This document shows, one piece after another, positions 26,001 to 34,508 of a stretch of DNA of 64,000 nucleotides. Location: positions 5,101-69,100 of the forward strand of contig JAEWMQ010000009.1 of NCBI GenBank assembly GCA_023393125.1. The letters are read 5' to 3'. The stretch is from Bacillota bacterium. Its GTDB lineage: Bacteria; Bacillota; Clostridia; Lachnospirales; Cellulosilyticaceae. Numbering within the stretch: position 1 is the stretch's first letter; each line of letters begins with the position of its first letter. The notes under the pieces are model-generated. The model saw only the letters and a program-made list of their open reading frames with translations. It did not search any database and was not told the DNA's origin. Made by a program: the position numbers and the translations under genes.

Positions 26001-27613
26001 ACAATCTCTTCACGTATTGCATCAAAAGGAGGATTGGTTACTTGTGCAAAAAGCTGCTTAAAGTAATTAAACAGTGGTGGATTAGTAGTAGAAAGTGGAG
26101 GTAGTGCACTGTCAGCACCCATAGCTGCTACTGGTTCTTCTCCTGTTTTAGCCATTGGTAATATTGTTGTTCTAATATCTTCATAAGAATACCCAAATGC
26201 TTTTTGTAATCTTTTAAGCTCTTTTTCTGAGTATCTCTCTACGTTTTTATTTGGAATATGTAGAGAACTTAATTCTACTAAATTACTATCTAACCATTCT
26301 CCATAAGGCTGACGGCTTGCATACTCTGTCTTTAAGTCTTCATCATCAATAAGCTGACCTTTCCTTGTATCGACCAACAGCATCTTACCTGGTCTTAATC
26401 TTTCTTTTCTGATGATTTTCTCTGCTGGAATATCTACTGCTCCAACTTCAGAAGCAAGAATTAAATGGTCGTCATCTGTAATATAATAACGTGAAGGTCT
26501 AAGACCATTTCTATCTAAAATAGCCCCCATCAGATCACCATCTGAGAACAAAATAGAAGCTGGGCCATCCCAGGGCTCCATCATCGTTGCATAGTATTGG
26601 TAAAAGTCTTTTTTCTCCTGTGACATAGCCCTATTATTATTCCATGGTTCAGGAATCATAATCATCACCGCAAGTGGCAACTCCATTCCTGACATCACCA
26701 TAAACTCTAAAGCATTATCAAGCCTTGCAGAGTCAGAACCATTGGTATCTATAATGGGAAGGACTTTATGCATATGTTCTTTAAGTGGTTTACAACCTAT
26801 TGACTCTTCTCTTGCTAACATCTTATCTGCATTACCTGTAATGGTATTAATTTCTCCATTGTGTACAATAAAACGATTAGGATGCGCCTTTTGCCAGCTT
26901 GGATTAGTATTGGTACTAAAACGAGAGTGTACTGTGGCAATAGCCGAAGTATAGGCTTCGCTTTGAAGATCAGCAAAGAACTGACGAAGTTCTTTTACTA
27001 AAAACATCCCTTTATAAACGATGGTACGACTTGATAAAGATACTACATAAGTCCCTTCACAGCTTTGTTCAAAAACTCTCCTTGCAATATAAAGTTTACG
27101 ATCGAATTCAATGCCTTTTTTAACGCCATGAGGACGTTTTACAAAGGCTTGCATAATACAAGGCATGTTCTCAAAAGCCTTTTGTCCAAGAACTTCTGGA
27201 TTAGTAGGTACTGTTCTCCAACCTAAGAACTCCATTCCTTCTTTTTGAACAATTACTTCAAATAACTTTTTCTCTTGATTCCTTTTCAGTTCATTTTGTG
27301 GAAAGAAAAACATACCGATACCATAATCTCTTTCACCGCCAAGAACTATTCCTAAAGGCTGCATTGCTTGCTTAAAGAAATCGTGGCAAATTTGGAGTAA
27401 TATACCTACGCCATCTCCTGTTTTACCTTCACCATCTTTTCCCGCTCTGTGTTCCAGATTTTCAACAATTCTAAGTGCATTCTCAACAACTTCTCTTGAT
27501 TTAATGCCCTTGATATTTACAACAGCTCCAATACCACAATTATCGTGTTCAAATCTTGGGTCATATAACCCTTGCTGCTGATACGGATTTTGATTTTTAA
27601 AGTTATCCTTCAT
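23063..27613 (-). CDS. gltB: Glutamate synthase [NADPH] large subunit
   Basis: It transfers the glutamine amide to 2-oxoglutarate, giving two glutamates. The 1516-residue protein has a class II glutaminase domain whose nucleophile is Cys26 in HDNCGIGAVV, so a 25-residue propeptide must be removed. A central domain, the FMN-binding synthase domain with the 3Fe-4S cysteines (CVMMRVCHLDTCPVG) and the GXGXG C-terminal beta-helix (GERFCVRNSGVLAVVEGVGDHG) follow in order. A strong promoter lies about 210 nt upstream, divergent from glnA. With glnA/glnN it completes the GS-GOGAT cycle. Confidence 0.97.
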   Translation of the reverse strand: MKDNFKNQNPYQQQGLYDPRFEHDNCGIGAVVNIKGIKSREVVENALRIVENLEHRAGKDGEGKTGDGVGILLQICHDFFKQAMQPLGIVLGGERDYGIGMFFFPQNELKRNQEKKLFEVIVQKEGMEFLGWRTVPTNPEVLGQKAFENMPCIMQAFVKRPHGVKKGIEFDRKLYIARRVFEQSCEGTYVVSLSSRTIVYKGMFLVKELRQFFADLQSEAYTSAIATVHSRFSTNTNPSWQKAHPNRFIVHNGEINTITGNADKMLAREESIGCKPLKEHMHKVLPIIDTNGSDSARLDNALEFMVMSGMELPLAVMIMIPEPWNNNRAMSQEKKDFYQYYATMMEPWDGPASILFSDGDLMGAILDRNGLRPSRYYITDDDHLILASEVGAVDIPAEKIIRKERLRPGKMLLVDTRKGQLIDDEDLKTEYASRQPYGEWLDSNLVELSSLHIPNKNVERYSEKELKRLQKAFGYSYEDIRTTILPMAKTGEEPVAAMGADSALPPLSTTNPPLFNYFKQLFAQVTNPPFDAIREEIVTSTSVYVGADGNILEEKAKNCHVLKVNNPILTSTDILKIKSMKVPGLKVEVLPITYYKNTSLDKAIEHLFIEADKAYRDGANILILSDRGVDEYHVAMPALLAVSAMQQHLVSTKKRTSVAMILESAEPREVHHFATLLGYGACAINPYLAQDTIRYLIDTKVLDKDYYAAEYDYNKSILKGIVKIASKMGISTIQSYQGSKIFEAMGISKEVIDKYFTNTVSRVGGITLKDINRRVQQLHSSAFDPLGLDVASDVDSIGSHKLRTGKEEHLYNPETIHLLQEATRTGDYNTFKEFSTAINKENRTMNLRNILDFNFAEDGGIPIEEVESIESIVRRFKTGAMSYGSISQEAHETMAIAMNRIGGKSNSGEGGESTERLKDKERCSAIKQVASGRFGVTSEYLVSAKEIQIKMAQGAKPGEGGQLPAEKVYPWVAKTRHSTPGVGLISPPPHHDIYSIEDLAQLIYDLKNANKEARISVKLVSEAGVGTVAAGVAKAGAGVILISSFDGGTGAAPRNSIYNAGLPWELGLAETHQTLIMNGLRSKVVVETDGKLLTGRDVAVAALLGAEEFGFATAPLITMGCVMMRVCHLDTCPVGIATQNPEQRKRFKGKPEYVVNFMHFVAQELREYMAKLGVRTVNELVGRSDLLTVKVFDENDKASKIDMSNILNNPYVNQDLPRIFNPKDAYDFELQNTIDERVILSKLQNALKHKQPKSIEIDVKNVDRTVGTIFGSEITKLYGNTLEDDTYVIKCNGSGGQSFGAFIPRGLTLELVGDSNDYFGKGLSGGKLVVYPPKGSKFKQDENIIIGNVALYGATSGKAFINGVAGERFCVRNSGVLAVVEGVGDHGCEYMTGGRVVVLGKTGKNFAAGMSGGVAYVLDEDRDLYKKLNKSLVSIEEVTEKYDVLELKQLIEEHVAHTHSVKGKEVLDHFDEYLPKFKKILPHDYARMRQTILLMEEKGMSSEQAQIEAFYANTRK

Positions 27614-27823
27614 CGTTAATCCCCCTATAAATTAGTGTATATAGCGAAAAAAATCAAAATCGATTCTCACAAATCATTCACTATGCAGAAAAAGGCATAA
27701 TAAATAGAACTTGTAAAAATACAAATTTTGATTCCATAACTTGTAAATGAAACATAACACAAAAATCAGTTTCATAATCATATTCGATTATATCCAAAAT
27801 AACATCCAAAACAATTGGAGTTA

Positions 27824-27852
27824 AATATACTATATAATCAGAAAACTGTCAA
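27824..27852 (-). promoter_or_regulatory. Promoter of gltBD
   Basis: On the minus strand TTGACA (27852-27847), 17-bp spacer, TATATT (27829-27824). It gives a leader of about 200 nt that has two short six-base-loop hairpins (AATC closing GATT, near 27785 and 27655). The rest of the 27614-28081 divergent region is AT-rich. Confidence 0.75.
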
Positions 27853-27938
27853 GTTATTTTGTTATGGTTTTTAATTTTTTCTACCCCTATTTTAATAAAT
27901 ATGCAAAATTTTAATTTATTATTTCTCTTTGATTTTAT

Positions 27939-27966
27939 TTGCCTAACAAGAAAAATATAATATAAT
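27939..27966 (+). promoter_or_regulatory. Promoter of glnA operon
   Basis: TTGCCT (27939-27944) and TATAAT (27961-27966), 16-bp spacer, leaving a leader of about 110 nt before glnA. Confidence 0.55.
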
Positions 27967-28081
27967 AATGCTTCTAAAACGCTTTATCCAAAATATAATT
28001 TACTTTACACGTCCTATTAAATCCCTTAAAATGTTGTTAACTATTTAGATAGGTCCCTAAAGATATAAGGAGGAATAATCT

Positions 28082-29398
28082 ATGTCTTATAATAAGCTTG
28101 GCGCTTTAAGATTTATTGAAGAAAATGATGTTAAATTTATTAGGCTTCAATTTTGTGATTTGCTAGGGGAACTTAAAAACATCTCTATTACTTCAAACCA
28201 ACTTAGTAAAGCTTTTGATGAAGGTGTTGCTTTCGATGCTTCATCCATTGCAGGTTTTAACCCTATTGAAGATTCAGAGTTATTTTTATTCCCTGACCCT
28301 ACTACCCTTTGTATTCTTCCTTGGCGTCCACAACATGGTAAAGTAGCTAGATTTTTCTGTGATATCAAGACTTCAGAGGGAAAAACTTTTGAAGGCGATA
28401 GTCGCTATATTTTAAAACGTACGATTGAAAAAGCAAAAGAAAAAGGTTTTGTTTTTAAGGTAGGTGCTGAATGTGAATTCTTTTTATTTAAAACTGATGC
28501 AGAAGGCAATCCTACATTAGAACCATCTGATAAAGCAACCTATTTTGATATCGCTCCCTTAGATCAGGGAGAAAATACAAGACGTGAAATCTGCTTAACG
28601 CTCGAGCAAATGGGATTTGAAATCGAATCCTCTCACCATGAATCTGCCCTTGGGCAACATGAAATAGATTTTAAATATGATAGTGTACTAGAATCTGCTG
28701 ATAATATACTCTCCTTTAAGGCTGTTGTAAAAACCATTGCTGGTCGTAACGGTCTTCATGCAACCTTCATGCCAAAACCTCTGATGAATACTAGTGGTTC
28801 AGGTATGCATATTAATATGTCTCTCTTTAAAAATGGCGAAAATATTTTTACTAGCAAGCAAAATGGTACCTTACCAGTTATTGCTGAGCAATTTATAGCT
28901 GGTATTTTAACACATATTAAGGAAATTACTGCCATTAGTAATCCTATTGTCAACTCCTACAAACGTATTGCTTCTGGCTTTGAGGCTCCTAGACATATTG
29001 CCTGGTCTTATAAGAACCGCTCCTCTTTAATTCGAGTGCCTGCTACTATGCATGGTCATAATCGTATTGAACTTCGTAGTCCTGATTCCATGTGTAACCC
29101 ATACCTTACTCTAGCACTTATGTTAGCTGCTGGTTTAGATGGTATTGATAACCAACTAGTACTACCTCCTGCGCTTATAGAAAATGCTTATGAAATGTCT
29201 CCAGAAGAACTTTTATGTAAGAAAATCGATTTGTTGCCAGGTAATTTATATGATGCGCTTTTATGCATGAAACAAAGCGAATTTGTCAAAAACATACTTG
29301 GGGAACATCTCTTTGAAAGTTATTTAGAAGAAAAAGCTAAGGAATGGAATGACTATAATCAAACTGTACATCAGTGGGAAATCCAAAATTATCTTTAG
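28082..29398 (+). CDS. glnA: Glutamine synthetase type I
   Basis: The 438-residue length is that of the GSI-alpha class (no adenylylation loop). Conserved segments are GAECEFFLF (metal site), the HHESALGQHEIDF block, GSGMHINMSL, NSYKRIASGFEAPRHIAWS and the ELRSPDSMCNPYL stretch. AGGAGG lies 8 nt before the ATG. It heads a rightward group with an ANTAR-domain regulator, dapF and dapL, and is divergent from gltBD. GSI-alpha enzymes are commonly controlled by feedback and by binding of regulatory proteins. Confidence 0.96.
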   Translation: MSYNKLGALRFIEENDVKFIRLQFCDLLGELKNISITSNQLSKAFDEGVAFDASSIAGFNPIEDSELFLFPDPTTLCILPWRPQHGKVARFFCDIKTSEGKTFEGDSRYILKRTIEKAKEKGFVFKVGAECEFFLFKTDAEGNPTLEPSDKATYFDIAPLDQGENTRREICLTLEQMGFEIESSHHESALGQHEIDFKYDSVLESADNILSFKAVVKTIAGRNGLHATFMPKPLMNTSGSGMHINMSLFKNGENIFTSKQNGTLPVIAEQFIAGILTHIKEITAISNPIVNSYKRIASGFEAPRHIAWSYKNRSSLIRVPATMHGHNRIELRSPDSMCNPYLTLALMLAAGLDGIDNQLVLPPALIENAYEMSPEELLCKKIDLLPGNLYDALLCMKQSEFVKNILGEHLFESYLEEKAKEWNDYNQTVHQWEIQNYL

Positions 29399-29438
29399 AA
29401 AAGAGGCATTGTAAAACTATAATAAAGGAGCTGGAACC

Positions 29439-30008
29439 GTGGAAAAGGTCTTAATTATTTCGACCCAAAAAGAGTCTTCAGATACCTTATTCGATATTAT
29501 CAAACCTCTTGATTTCTCTAGCTACGACTACGCTGCTTCCGGTGGTGAAGCAAGAAGAAAGTTTGATTATATGGATTTTGACCTCACTATTATTAATACT
29601 CCTTTAAGCGATGAATTTGGTACAGACCTTGCATTAGATATAGCAGAAAAATCTTTATCTGCTATTCTTCTGCTCGTAAAATCAGACATCAAAGAGCAAG
29701 TACATGATAAAGTTTCTGTTACAGGTGCATTTGTAGTAGGAAAGCCTATTAATCGCCAAGTCTTATTGCAAACAATACCGTTTGTATTAAATTCAAAACA
29801 AATCATCAAGTCTTTACGTGAACAAAATCAAGCACTTAAACGTAAAGTAGATGATGTAAAAGTCATTGAGCGTGCCAAGTTTTGTCTTATCAAATATCTA
29901 GGTCTAGATGAAAAACAAGCACACAGATATATACAAAAACAAGCTATGGACCTACGTATTTCACCACGTTCAGTGGCAGATAATATTCTTAAAACGTATG
30001 AACTATAA
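29439..30008 (+). CDS. ANTAR-domain antiterminator with degenerate receiver (NitR-like)
   Basis: The 189-residue protein has a CheY-like domain (1-120), a linker helix (about 123-140) and a C-terminal ANTAR RNA-binding domain (about 140-189; AKFCLIKYLGLDEKQAHRYIQKQAMD). The receiver is probably not phosphorylated: the acidic pair is replaced by Ser8-Thr9 and the phospho-acceptor position is Asn53 (IINTPL), although Lys102 (GKPIN) is kept. ANTAR proteins bind dual-hairpin RNAs and prevent termination. A regulator of this type sits after glnA in other clostridia. The start is GTG with AAAGGAG 5 nt upstream. Confidence 0.88.
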   Translation: MEKVLIISTQKESSDTLFDIIKPLDFSSYDYAASGGEARRKFDYMDFDLTIINTPLSDEFGTDLALDIAEKSLSAILLLVKSDIKEQVHDKVSVTGAFVVGKPINRQVLLQTIPFVLNSKQIIKSLREQNQALKRKVDDVKVIERAKFCLIKYLGLDEKQAHRYIQKQAMDLRISPRSVADNILKTYEL

Positions 30009-30025
30009 TGTAGGGATGTGAAGAC

Positions 30026-30877
30026 ATGAAAATTAATTTTACTAAAATGCATGGCATCGGCAATGACTATGTTTATGTCGATGGCTTTAAACAAACAATT
30101 AAAAATCCTAATGCATTCTCTGAATTTATTAGTGACCGCCATTTTGGTATAGGTTCAGATGGGTTAGTCCTCATTTTACCATCTGAAGTAGCTGACTTTA
30201 AAATGCGTATGTTTAATGCAGATGGCTCAGAAGGTAAAATGTGTGGTAATGCTACTAGATGTATTGGTAAATTTGTATATGAAGCAGGTTATACCAATAA
30301 AAAAGATATTTCCCTGGAAACTTTAAGTGGTATTAAATACCTTACACTTACAACTCAAAATGAACAGGTTGTTTCTGTAGAAGTGGATATGGGAAAAGCA
30401 ATTCTTAAACCACAAGATATTCCTGTTATTTCAGATCAAGAAGTCTTTATTAATACACCTATTAGTATTGATAATGAGACTTATTATGGTACCTGTGTTT
30501 CAATGGGTAATCCTCATCTCGTCCTTTACTGTGATGATGTAGACCAATTAGATTTAGAAACTATTGGACCTAAATTTGAATTTAATCCACTCTTTCCTGA
30601 AAGAATAAATACAGAGTTTGTACAAATAATAAACGATAACACAGTTAAAATGCGTGTTTGGGAAAGAGGTTCTGGAGAAACTTGGGCCTGTGGAACAGGT
30701 GCCTGTGCTGTTGCAGTTAGCTGTGTTTTAAATGGCTACTGCAAAAAAGACGAAGAAATCACTGTTAAATTGCGTGGTGGTGATTTAAAAATTACTTACA
30801 AAGAAGATGGTACTGTTTTAATGAAAGGACCTGCTACTAAGGTCTTTGATGGTACTATAGAATATGAGGAGGCTTAA
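30026..30877 (+). CDS. dapF: Diaminopimelate epimerase
   Basis: It interconverts LL- and meso-diaminopimelate, the last step before lysine and peptidoglycan cross-bridge precursor. The 283-residue, two-lobed PLP-independent racemase has both catalytic cysteines, Cys73 (MCGNATRC) and Cys222 (TWACGTGAC). It lies 17 nt after the ANTAR gene and 1 nt before dapL. Confidence 0.97.
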   Translation: MKINFTKMHGIGNDYVYVDGFKQTIKNPNAFSEFISDRHFGIGSDGLVLILPSEVADFKMRMFNADGSEGKMCGNATRCIGKFVYEAGYTNKKDISLETLSGIKYLTLTTQNEQVVSVEVDMGKAILKPQDIPVISDQEVFINTPISIDNETYYGTCVSMGNPHLVLYCDDVDQLDLETIGPKFEFNPLFPERINTEFVQIINDNTVKMRVWERGSGETWACGTGACAVAVSCVLNGYCKKDEEITVKLRGGDLKITYKEDGTVLMKGPATKVFDGTIEYEEA

Positions 30878-30878
30878 A

Positions 30879-32087
30879 ATGGCATTTATTAATGATCAAT
30901 ATTTAGAATTACAAGATAGTTACTTATTCTCTACTATTGCAAAGAAAGTAAATGAATATGTAGCAGCTCACCCTGATAAAAAACTGATTCGTATGGGTAT
31001 TGGTGACGTTACTCGTCCCCTAGTACCTGCTGTTCTTAAAGCAATGCATGATGCTGTTGATGAAATGGGTCAAAAAGAAACATTTAAAGGATATGGACCA
31101 GAACAAGGTTATAGTTTTCTTCATGATGCTGTTCAGGCTTATTATAAAAGTCATGGTATAGACTTAGCATCTGATGAAATTTTCATCAGTGATGGTGCAA
31201 AAAGTGATGTTGGTAACATTACAGATATTTTTAGCAATGAGAATATCGTTATGATTCCAGATCCTGTATATCCTGTATATGTAGATACCAATATTATGGC
31301 TGGTAGAGAGATTGTTTATTTAGATTCTAATGCTACTAACAATTTCTGCCCAATGCCACCAACTGACAACGAAGTAGCTCCGGACCTTATTTACTTATGT
31401 TCACCAAACAATCCAACTGGTGCTGCTTATACTAAAGAACAGTTAGCTGCTTGGGTTGAGTATGCAAATGAAAATAGTGCCGTTATCCTTTATGATGCAG
31501 CTTATGAATGTTTCATTAGTGATCCTTCTCTTCCAAAGAGTATTTATGAAATTGAAGGTGCTAAAGAATGTGCTATTGAATTCTGCAGTTTATCTAAAAC
31601 AGCTGGCTTCACAGGTACACGCTGTGGTTATACAATTGTTCCAAAAGCCCTTACAGCTTTATCTATTGATGGTGACCCTGTAAGCTTAAATAAACTTTGG
31701 CTTAGAAGACAAACAACTAAATTCAATGGTGTACCTTATATTATTCAAAAAGGTGCTGCTGCTGTCTTTACTGAAGAAGGTCAAAAACAAATCAAAGAAA
31801 ACATTGATTACTATATGAAAAATGCACGTACGATTGCTGCTACTATGGATGAATGTGGTATCACTTATTACGGTGGTGATAATTCTCCATATATTTGGCT
31901 AGAGTGTCCAAATAATATGAAGTCATGGGAATTCTTTGATTACCTCTTGAATGAAATTGCCGTAGTTGGAACACCTGGTGCTGGTTTTGGTTCTAATGGT
32001 GAAGGTTACTTCCGTTTAACAGCCTTTGGTGATGCTGATAACACAGTTGAAGCTATGGAAAGATTTAAGTCTTTATTTAAGAAATAA
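30879..32087 (+). CDS. dapL: LL-diaminopimelate aminotransferase
   Basis: It converts tetrahydrodipicolinate directly to LL-diaminopimelate, bypassing the succinyl or acetyl branches. The 402-residue class I/II PLP aminotransferase has the PLP lysine Lys240 in SLSKTAGFTGTRCG, with SPNNPTGA and YDAAYE segments typical of DapL. I chose the ATG at 30879 because GAGGAGG lies 5 nt upstream, overlapping the end of dapF. DapL substrate matches that of the adjacent DapF, so the pair forms a working module. Confidence 0.96.
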   Translation: MAFINDQYLELQDSYLFSTIAKKVNEYVAAHPDKKLIRMGIGDVTRPLVPAVLKAMHDAVDEMGQKETFKGYGPEQGYSFLHDAVQAYYKSHGIDLASDEIFISDGAKSDVGNITDIFSNENIVMIPDPVYPVYVDTNIMAGREIVYLDSNATNNFCPMPPTDNEVAPDLIYLCSPNNPTGAAYTKEQLAAWVEYANENSAVILYDAAYECFISDPSLPKSIYEIEGAKECAIEFCSLSKTAGFTGTRCGYTIVPKALTALSIDGDPVSLNKLWLRRQTTKFNGVPYIIQKGAAAVFTEEGQKQIKENIDYYMKNARTIAATMDECGITYYGGDNSPYIWLECPNNMKSWEFFDYLLNEIAVVGTPGAGFGSNGEGYFRLTAFGDADNTVEAMERFKSLFKK

Positions 32088-32098
32088 TGATTGATAAC

Positions 32099-32140
32099 AA
32101 AAAAGTGATATCCTTCGCAAACAAGGATATCACTTTTTTT
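32099..32140. terminator. Bidirectional terminator between dapL and the zinc-ribbon gene
   Basis: AAAAAAGTGATATCCTT pairs with AAGGATATCACTTTTTT over a 7-nt loop, a perfect 17-bp stem with runs on both sides. Confidence 0.9.
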
Positions 32141-32165
32141 AAATCTTTAATCTTAATTATTCTAT

Positions 32166-32375
32166 TTAGTTAGTGAAGAAATCTAAGATATTCCATCCAT
32201 CTGAAGTTTGTGCTTTATAAAGCTCTGTATATCCGCACTTCGTACAACTTATGGTAACAAACTTTTTATTTTGTACATCAAAAATCTTTGCAAAGTTACC
32301 ACCTGTAGCTTGAAATTGATCGCTTTCATACGTATTACATTGACATTTAGGACAGCTATATTCTCTTTTTTCCAT
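32166..32375 (-). CDS. Zinc-ribbon protein of the PF09855 type
   Basis: A 69-residue protein with CPKC near residue 8 and CTKC near 44 as a four-cysteine zinc ribbon, and the segment FQATGGNFAKIFDVQNKKF typical of small nucleic-acid-binding Zn-ribbon proteins widespread in Firmicutes. Function is unknown. The ATG at 32375 is preceded by GGGAGG at 7 nt; a longer frame begins inside that site. Confidence 0.8.
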   Translation of the reverse strand: MEKREYSCPKCQCNTYESDQFQATGGNFAKIFDVQNKKFVTISCTKCGYTELYKAQTSDGWNILDFFTN

Positions 32376-32432
32376 TTCATTTCCTCCCAGCATCTAGCTA
32401 GCTTTATATAAGTATTCTATTTATACTATACC

Positions 32433-33197
32433 TTATTCTAGATTTAAATGCTTACTTACTATATAATTAATTCCCATAAATAATACTACGTCCAATACCA
32501 GTATTCCACTCATAGCAACCATTAAAGTTGTTGTACTAGACATAGTTGAAAATGGTATGAAATACCCAATTAGTCCCGTTATTAATTGTAATACGCTATT
32601 AAGAGCAAAAAATGCTACAAAAGAAATGATTCCTCTATACTTTGAGAATATAGGTAATTGTCCTGTCGCTAATGCTAAATAAATCATTAATATACCTTCT
32701 ACATAAGAAAGTATCCCTGTTACCGGAATAGCCACTAATACTAATGCCACTTGCCCATTAAATTCTGTTTGTATTCCATTCATTAGCTCATTCCATAACT
32801 GAGGCCATGCATTTATAAGTTCTCTAAATACTTGATAGTCACCCATTAATATAACAAATGTCATTACCCCTACAATTCCACTTAAAATTCCCCAAATAAC
32901 AGTTGTTATCAGCTTAGAGAAAATTAATTGATTAGGCTCTACAGGTAAAGTAAACATTAAATACCCTTCATCACCTAATAAATTTTTATTAAATCTTTGT
33001 ATTGTCACCATAAGTGTTAGGACACCAAGAGCCACAAACAAGCCTACTAGTATTGCAGTCGTTAATCCAAATCCTAAATTTATATTTCCCATTCTAAATA
33101 GACGATTCCCTAAAGCTACAAGTATTAACGCACCATAAATAGGTAAAAATGTTCTTGAAGTGGCTTTAAATTCATACTTTAATAATTTTCCTAACAT
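32433..33197 (-). CDS. ABC transporter permease, ABC-2 type
   Basis: A 254-residue membrane protein with about six hydrophobic segments and the start LGKLLKYEFKATSRTFLPIY seen in ABC-2 permeases of GntR-linked exporters. Its start overlaps the end of the ATPase gene by 7 nt, a sign of translational coupling. The substrate is unknown. YtrA-regulated exporters in B. subtilis respond to cell-wall-active peptides, which is a hypothesis only here. Confidence 0.85.
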   Translation of the reverse strand: MLGKLLKYEFKATSRTFLPIYGALILVALGNRLFRMGNINLGFGLTTAILVGLFVALGVLTLMVTIQRFNKNLLGDEGYLMFTLPVEPNQLIFSKLITTVIWGILSGIVGVMTFVILMGDYQVFRELINAWPQLWNELMNGIQTEFNGQVALVLVAIPVTGILSYVEGILMIYLALATGQLPIFSKYRGIISFVAFFALNSVLQLITGLIGYFIPFSTMSSTTTLMVAMSGILVLDVVLFMGINYIVSKHLNLE

Positions 33198-33889
33198 ACA
33201 AACACCTCCCTAAAGAGGGCATCAATTGACTTGCCTTTTTCCTCTCTAATCTCATCTACACTACCTTGTAATACTACCTCACCTTTTGACAAGAAGATAA
33301 CCTCATCACAAATATTTTCTATCTCTTGAATTAAATGAGTCGCAATTAAAATAGAACTTGTATCAGAGTAATTTTTTATAATGGTTTTAATAATATAATC
33401 TCTAGCAGCTGGATCAACTCCACCAATAGGCTCATCTAAAATATAAAGCTCTGCTTTTCGTGACATAACTAAAATAAGTTGTACCTTTTCTTTGGTTCCC
33501 TTAGACATTGTTTTTAGCTTAGCTTTTAAATCAATATTTAATTTATCAAACATATCTAGAGCTCTATTCATATCAAAATCACTATAAAAATCACTAAAGA
33601 AGTTTAATAAATCTTCTACTGTCATCCAGTTATTAAGATAGGTCCTCTCTGGTAAGTATGCTACTACTTTTTTAGTTTCAATTCCTGGCTTATATCCATT
33701 AATAGTTACCATTCCTGATGTAGGCTCTAGTAATCCATTAATTAACTTAATCATTGTACTTTTACCACTTCCATTTGGTCCAAGTAACCCCACTATTTTA
33801 CCAGATGGTATGGTAATATCAACGCTCTTAAGTGCTTCTTTATGAGCATATTGTTTACTCACTTTTTCTAACTTTAAAAGCTCACTCAT
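33191..33889 (-). CDS. ABC transporter ATP-binding protein
   Basis: The 232-residue ATPase has Walker A GPNGSGKST (about 38-46), a signature reading MSKGTKEK in place of canonical LSGGQ (about 127-134), Walker B LYILDEP (about 150-156) and the H-loop ATHLI. The degenerate signature is common in this YtrB-like group. GAGGAGG precedes the ATG. It is the middle gene of the GntR-ATPase-permease operon. Confidence 0.92.
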   Translation of the reverse strand: MSELLKLEKVSKQYAHKEALKSVDITIPSGKIVGLLGPNGSGKSTMIKLINGLLEPTSGMVTINGYKPGIETKKVVAYLPERTYLNNWMTVEDLLNFFSDFYSDFDMNRALDMFDKLNIDLKAKLKTMSKGTKEKVQLILVMSRKAELYILDEPIGGVDPAARDYIIKTIIKNYSDTSSILIATHLIQEIENICDEVIFLSKGEVVLQGSVDEIREEKGKSIDALFREVFVC

Positions 33890-33939
33890 TTAACTGCCTC
33901 CTCTAATTCTTTTTATGCCAAAACCCTTACTTATGAATT

Positions 33940-34329
33940 TTATATATATTGTGTCTGTTTCTCTTCTTGCTCTTTTAAGTCTTCTTCAATCAATTTCAAA
34001 AGCTCTTCCTTGGTATAGCCTAGTTGTAATAGTGCTACTGTTACTTCTTTAATTTTAGTGGTTGCATATTGATTTCTCATGGTTTTTATTAATTCCATAT
34101 CCTCTGTCACAAAACGCCCACTTGTCCTTTGACTATACACTAATTGATCTCTTTCTAATTCTGCTAATGCTCTTTGCATGGTATTAGGATTAACTCCTGC
34201 TTCCTCTGCTAGGTCCCTTACAGAATTAAGTTTACTTCCTGCTGGTAGCTGTCCTGATATAACCCTTAGTTTTAATTCCTCTACTAATTGTATATATATA
34301 GGTTTGCTATTATCAAAGTCCCATGGCAT
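33940..34329 (-). CDS. GntR family regulator, YtrA subfamily
   Basis: The 129-residue protein has a GntR winged helix (about 10-75; VRDLAEEAGVNPNTMQRALAELERDQLVYSQRTSGRFV) and only a short helical tail, the YtrA architecture without a ligand domain. It is the first gene of the operon with the ABC exporter and presumably represses its own transcription. GGAGG 7 nt before the ATG supports the start. Confidence 0.92.
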   Translation of the reverse strand: MPWDFDNSKPIYIQLVEELKLRVISGQLPAGSKLNSVRDLAEEAGVNPNTMQRALAELERDQLVYSQRTSGRFVTEDMELIKTMRNQYATTKIKEVTVALLQLGYTKEELLKLIEEDLKEQEEKQTQYI

Positions 34330-34444
34330 TGTGTTACCTCCTTACTGTATTAATTACTTAATACAATAATATGACCATTGTTTTAAATTGTCAATCATTT
34401 TTTATTTTAAATTCATAAAATATGTTTAAGAAACAATTACCTCT

Positions 34445-34490
34445 AAAAATAAAAGCAAGGGATTACAACTTTTGTCATAATCCCTTGCTT
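34445..34490 (-). terminator. Terminator of the AGCS symporter gene
   Basis: AAGCAAGGGATTA (34453-34465) pairs with 34478-34490. On the minus strand it is followed by TTATTTTTAG. Confidence 0.85.
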
Positions 34491-34508
34491 TCATTTTCTA
34501 TATCTATA

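Noticed and set aside
27614..27817. ANTAR dual-hairpin target in the gltBD leader
   Set aside because: Two short hairpins with six-base loops (AATC/GATT arms) are present, but their loops start with G and lack the A1/G4 pattern, and the stems are short.
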